A stretch of 54,087 bases of DNA, taken from positions 1 to 54,087 of the forward strand of contig DIGE01000005.1 in NCBI GenBank assembly GCA_002419465.1. The letters run 5' to 3'. The position numbers and the translations under genes were made by a program. The DNA is from Geobacter sp. UBA5730. GTDB lineage: Bacteria; Desulfobacterota; Desulfuromonadia; Geobacterales; Pseudopelobacteraceae. Each line of letters opens with the position of its first letter. Position 1 is the stretch's first letter. Below, in pieces: positions 50,642 to 54,087 of this stretch. A model generated the notes under the pieces. That model did no database searches. It saw nothing but the letters and a program-made list of their open reading frames with translations, and was not told where the DNA came from.

Positions 50642-52027
50642 ATGACGAATCCGCACGAGAGTAAAGGCTGGCAGGTTGTTATTGCCGGTACCGGCATCAA
50701 CCTGGCATTGGGCGTGCTCTATGCCTGGAGTGTCTTTAAGGAGGCCATTGTCGGCTCCATCAAGGCGGGGGGGCCTGGCGCTTTTCAGTGGGAACTCGCC
50801 TCGGTAGGTACCCCTTACGCAGTCAGTTGCCTGGTGTTCGCCTTTGCCATGATTCTGGCCGGCAAGCTTCAGGATAAGATCGGCCCGGCTCGTACTGCTC
50901 TGATCGGTGGTTTACTGGTGGGAGCCGGCTTTGTCTTGTTGGGCTTTACTACCAGTTATCTCGGCTGGATCATCGGTTTTGGTGTGCTGGCCGGCGCCGG
51001 TTTTGGTTTTGGCTATTCCGCTGCAACCCCTCCGGCCGTTAAGTGGTTCTCCTCGGCCAAGACCGGCCTGGTGGCCGGTATCGTGGTGGCCGGTTTCGGG
51101 CTTGCGCCGGTTTATATTGCCCCTTTGGCCAAATTTTTGTTGGGGCATTTTGGTATTCAGAACTCCATGCTGTTTTTAGGGATCGGCTTTTTGGTGGTGG
51201 TTTGCGGTCTTTCTTTCTTGCTGGTGAACCCCCCCAAGGGCTATGTGCCACGTGAGGTGCTGCGGGGCTATTATCCGGCTCTGGCTGCCGAGAAAAAGCA
51301 GGAGGTCAATGCAACGGTCAACGAGGTGTTGCGTTCTCCCAAATTTTACGTGCTGTGGGTCTGCTTCTTTATTGGTGCCGGTGCCGGCCTGATGGTAATC
51401 GGCAGTGTGGCCGGCATGGCCAAGGCGAGCATGGGCGATATGGCCTTTGTCGCAGTTGCCATTGCTGCTGTCGGTAACGCTGCTGGCCGGATCATAGCCG
51501 GGGTGTTGTCAGACCGGATTGGCCGTCGGGCAACACTGTTCATTATGCTGGCCTTCCAGGCCGCATTGATGTTTGCAGCCATCCCGATCACTGCAAAACC
51601 GAACGCGATTATGCTGGTGCTGTTGGCAAGCCTGATGGGTTTCAATTACGGCTCGAACCTGGCCCTGTTCCCCTCTTTTGCAAAGGATTATTGGGGGCTG
51701 AAAAACTATGGCCTGAACTACGGGGCATTGTTCACAGCCTGGGGCATGGGTGGCTTCGTACTGGTACAAGCAGCAGACAAGATCAAGGCAATGCCGGGCG
51801 GTGCCACCAACGCTTTTATTGCAGCAGGGGTTCTGCTGGCCTGTGGTGCGGCCCTGAGCATCTTCTTGGCTGACAAGAAGAAGGCAGTGGCCGGGGAAGA
51901 AGCACCATCCCGCTGGCAGGAGTTCTGGGGCGAGTTTTCATTGGGCCTCAGGGTGTTCCTTGGCTTCGAGGAACCTCAGGTCCGTGCACCACGTAACTGG
52001 GATGCGATTGAAAAAACACGCGCCTGA
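50642..52027 (+). CDS. OFA-family MFS transporter
   Basis: 461 residues, AAGGAGG upstream. Twelve hydrophobic segments; family segments GTGINLALGVLYAWSVFKEA, GLVAGIVVAGFGLAPVYIAP, MGFNYGSNLALFPSFAKDYW and NYGLNYGALFTAWGMGG match the oxalate/formate-antiporter-like (OFA) group. In related bacteria these carry small organic acids such as lactate, pyruvate, oxalate or formate. A sigma54 promoter with two upstream palindromes implies induction by a two-component system. A C-terminal tail of ~45 residues is cytosolic. Confidence 0.88.
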   Translation: MTNPHESKGWQVVIAGTGINLALGVLYAWSVFKEAIVGSIKAGGPGAFQWELASVGTPYAVSCLVFAFAMILAGKLQDKIGPARTALIGGLLVGAGFVLLGFTTSYLGWIIGFGVLAGAGFGFGYSAATPPAVKWFSSAKTGLVAGIVVAGFGLAPVYIAPLAKFLLGHFGIQNSMLFLGIGFLVVVCGLSFLLVNPPKGYVPREVLRGYYPALAAEKKQEVNATVNEVLRSPKFYVLWVCFFIGAGAGLMVIGSVAGMAKASMGDMAFVAVAIAAVGNAAGRIIAGVLSDRIGRRATLFIMLAFQAALMFAAIPITAKPNAIMLVLLASLMGFNYGSNLALFPSFAKDYWGLKNYGLNYGALFTAWGMGGFVLVQAADKIKAMPGGATNAFIAAGVLLACGAALSIFLADKKKAVAGEEAPSRWQEFWGEFSLGLRVFLGFEEPQVRAPRNWDAIEKTRA

Positions 52028-52050
52028 TCGGTGTCGTGTCTGTGTTCTCC

Positions 52051-52086
52051 AACAAAAGCCCCGGCCAGCTAGCCGGGGCTTTTGTT
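52051..52086. terminator. Perfect terminator hairpin after the OFA gene
   Basis: AACAAAAGCCCCGGC, CAGCTA, GCCGGGGCTTTTGTT: 15-bp perfect stem with T/A flanks, able to act on either strand. Confidence 0.9.
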
Positions 52087-52218
52087 GATAATAGCTCCAT
52101 GCGTGCCGGATGCTCCTGCTGAGTGCCGTGTGCAACTCGTTTGTGGCCTTGAGTTCTTTTACTACTGAGACTAAAATAATAAAGAATCTGGCTGCTATAG
52201 TTTTGTACGGAGGTAACG

Positions 52219-53772
52219 ATGAGTCCGTATCGACTTGAGACACTCCTGCAACCGCAGATATACCCTGAGCCTACCCGTACGGTCCACCATCTGCAGACCC
52301 ATATTTCCCATCTGTTTCTGACAGACGGCTTTGTCTACAAGCTGAAGAAGGCGGTGGATTTTGGTTTCCTGGATTTTACTACCCTGGAAAAGCGCCGTCA
52401 TTTCTGCCACGAGGAGCTACGACTGAACCGTCGATTTTCCCCTGATATCTATCTGGACGTGGTGGAACTTCGGGATGATGGAACGGGTGGACTCTGTTTT
52501 GGTGGCGATGGTGCCGTGCTGGAGTATGCCGTCAAGATGCGCCGTTTGCCGGAGGAGCGGATGATGGGCCGTCTGCTGGATGACGGACAGGTCTCCGGGG
52601 ACGATATTGAAGCGATTGCCCGGGTAGTAGCCCGTTTCCATGCTGAGGCGGCAACCGGTCAGCGGATTTCTTCATTTGGCTCTCTAGATGCGCTGCGGGC
52701 CAACTGGCTGGAGAATCTGCGCCAGACCCTTCCCTATTGCGGTCGTACCCTCTCGGACGCCGACCACCGGCTGATCGGAGATTGGGCTCTGAGTATGCTG
52801 GATCGCAGGGCGGAGCGCTTTGAAGCGCGGCTGCAAGGCGGCTTTATCCGTGAATGTGACGGTGATCTGCACAGCGAAAATATCTGTCTCGACCAGCAGG
52901 TGCATATTTTCGATTGCATTGAGTTCAATGAGACCTTCCGTAATAGCGACACGGCAGCTGATGTGGCCTTTTTGGCCATGGATCTGGAAAATCATGGCCG
53001 TCGAGATCTGGCGGAACAGTTTGTCGACGTCTACTGTCAGGAGAGCGGTGATAATGGTCTGAGATCGGTTCTGCCGGTCTATTTGGTGAACCGGGCCTTT
53101 ATTCGAGGCAAGGTTGAAAGTTTTCGTCTGGATGATGTACAGATTCCAGACGCAGAGAAACAGGCTGCAGCGGTGCGAGCAGGGCGCTTTTTCCGGCTGG
53201 CCCGGGGCTATGTACTGCGCCATTGTCTGCCCCTCACGCTGCTACTGACCTGCGGCCCCACCGGGTGTGGCAAGAGTGCCCTGGCAACGGAGCTTTCTTT
53301 CCAGTTGGGCCTTGCGCATCTGCAGGCTGACCGCGAGCGCAAGCAGCTGGCTGGTCTGCAGCCGACGGAGCGTAACGCCCGGATTTATACCAGGCAGTGG
53401 AACAAAGCCACCTATCAGCGGCTGGCTGAGCTGGCCGGGCTGGAATTGTCCAGCGGCCGCAGTGTTCTGGTTGATGCCACCTTTCGCCGCCGGGCCGATC
53501 GGGAGCATTTCGCTCAGCTGGCGGCCGCAAACGGTGCTCGCCTGATCATCCTGCAGATGGACTGCCCCCCGGAGCTGGTGCGTCAGCGTCTGGAACAGCG
53601 TGAGCAGACAGCAGTCAGCGTTTCTGATGGCACCTGGCAGGTTTATCAGCGGCAGATAGCCGGTTTTGAACCTCCTGATCCTGCTGAAGGTGGCTTGATC
53701 AGGCTTGACGCGGAGCAGCCGGTGCAGATGATGGCAGAACAGGTCTTGTTGGAAATGGGGTTGTTTGGCTGA
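52219..53772 (+). CDS. APH-like kinase fused to AAA-type P-loop kinase
   Basis: 517 residues. The N-terminal ~330 residues resemble the aminoglycoside-phosphotransferase superfamily as found in COG2187: HLFLTDGFVYKLKKAVDFGF, ECDGDLHSENICL (catalytic Asp loop) and IFDCIEFNETFRNSDTAADV. The C-terminal part is a P-loop kinase (LLTCGPTGCGKSALATELSF; VLVDATFRRRADREHF). This bifunctional layout is common in environmental bacteria; the physiological substrate is unknown. GGAGG precedes the start. Confidence 0.85.
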   Translation: MSPYRLETLLQPQIYPEPTRTVHHLQTHISHLFLTDGFVYKLKKAVDFGFLDFTTLEKRRHFCHEELRLNRRFSPDIYLDVVELRDDGTGGLCFGGDGAVLEYAVKMRRLPEERMMGRLLDDGQVSGDDIEAIARVVARFHAEAATGQRISSFGSLDALRANWLENLRQTLPYCGRTLSDADHRLIGDWALSMLDRRAERFEARLQGGFIRECDGDLHSENICLDQQVHIFDCIEFNETFRNSDTAADVAFLAMDLENHGRRDLAEQFVDVYCQESGDNGLRSVLPVYLVNRAFIRGKVESFRLDDVQIPDAEKQAAAVRAGRFFRLARGYVLRHCLPLTLLLTCGPTGCGKSALATELSFQLGLAHLQADRERKQLAGLQPTERNARIYTRQWNKATYQRLAELAGLELSSGRSVLVDATFRRRADREHFAQLAAANGARLIILQMDCPPELVRQRLEQREQTAVSVSDGTWQVYQRQIAGFEPPDPAEGGLIRLDAEQPVQMMAEQVLLEMGLFG

Positions 53773-54087
53773 ATCCTGTGCCAGCATAACAGAACAGGAC
53801 GGATATCTTTTTGTGGCGATACTTTGCAAACAGGCTGAGCTGCGCTATATCTGAACCAGAGAGATCATCCTGGGAGAGACGCCATGGCTGAGTATTATGT
53901 GTCGGTAGGCATTGAGAGGCATTGAACCGGATATCCCAGGGGGCTTAAGAAGGAACAGATCTCTCGCAGCGCTCAGGTGGGTGGGCTGTGTGATGTGTAC
54001 TGCACACTGGCCGTTGAGCATGTGGCGGGCAGAATGCCCTGCCGCCCTACCTGGCTATGCAGGTTATTACCACGGCAAATAAATATA
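53773..54087. other. Window end, no supported gene
   Basis: Only a 13-codon frame is seen (ATG 53884, MAEYYVSVGIERH, preceded by GGGAGAG), too short to call. The downstream open stretch up to the window edge might be part of a gene or remnant but has no start or motif that I recognise. Confidence 0.4.

Overview
The window looks like chromosome of a delta-proteobacterium of the Geobacter/Trichlorobacter type (Desulfuromonadia). This is inferred from gene content and style: a split-P glycine cleavage system with LipM-type lipoylation, GEMM-I riboswitch usage, GAF/HD-GYP and GGDEF/EAL proteins, sigma54/NtrC-type regulation, an OFA-family transporter and a lipoprotein MsrB-MsrA fusion. Most genes are GC-rich. 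Two stretches (1 to about 4.0 kb and about 30.8 to 39.3 kb) look acquired.

Layout. 0-4 kb: AT-richer minus-strand group with a PHP-phosphoesterase/ABC-type ATPase (resembling TrlF-family proteins), a small overlapping partner and a PrsW-type membrane protease; upstream lies a 20-bp-period repeat array containing a perfect 15-bp inverted repeat. 4.1-4.8 kb: MazEF-type toxin-antitoxin pair. 5-8 kb: envelope-tethering module (LysM/YkuD/SPOR L,D-transpeptidase, Braun-like alanine-zipper lipoprotein ending in Lys, second YkuD lipoprotein). Its first gene sits behind a GEMM-I riboswitch with an A at the ligand-selecting position, which predicts 3',3'-cGAMP sensing, and an ON-type terminator. 8.4-18.5 kb: MFS carrier, decayed PAS-GGDEF-EAL pseudogene, MsrBA, AcpH, IHF-alpha-like protein, NAD kinase, RecN, then DAHP synthase behind an aromatic-rich leader-peptide attenuator, and a GAF/HD-GYP protein. 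18.6-27.5 kb: gcvT-gcvH-gcvPA-gcvPB, VapBC, a beta-CASP RNase, lipM-lipA. 27.5-30.6 kb: YjfB-like motility protein, NfeD plus SPFH protein, TadA, TlpA-like thioredoxin, small lipoprotein.

30.7-39.3 kb: tRNA-Ser(CGA) followed by a broken P4-type integrase and a type I restriction-modification island (hsdM, KilA-N protein, hsdS, Fic protein, hsdR). The right end carries a degenerate copy of the tRNA 3' end followed by what is probably the original tRNA terminator. 39.4-54 kb: DUF4403 protein, CCA-adding-type nucleotidyltransferase, HU, BCAA aminotransferase, secreted protein, NtrC-type regulator plus sensor kinase, MoxR and DUF58 (apparently with a CTG start), PilZ protein, YkgJ-like Cys-rich protein, an OFA transporter with a consensus sigma54 promoter and two palindromic upstream sites, and an APH-like/AAA kinase fusion.

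The most noteworthy systems are the riboswitch-controlled Lpp/L,D-transpeptidase module, the DAHP synthase attenuator, the PHP-ATPase cassette with its palindromic array, and the Fic- and KilA-N-containing type I R-M island. All function calls come from reading sequence motifs; no database search was run.
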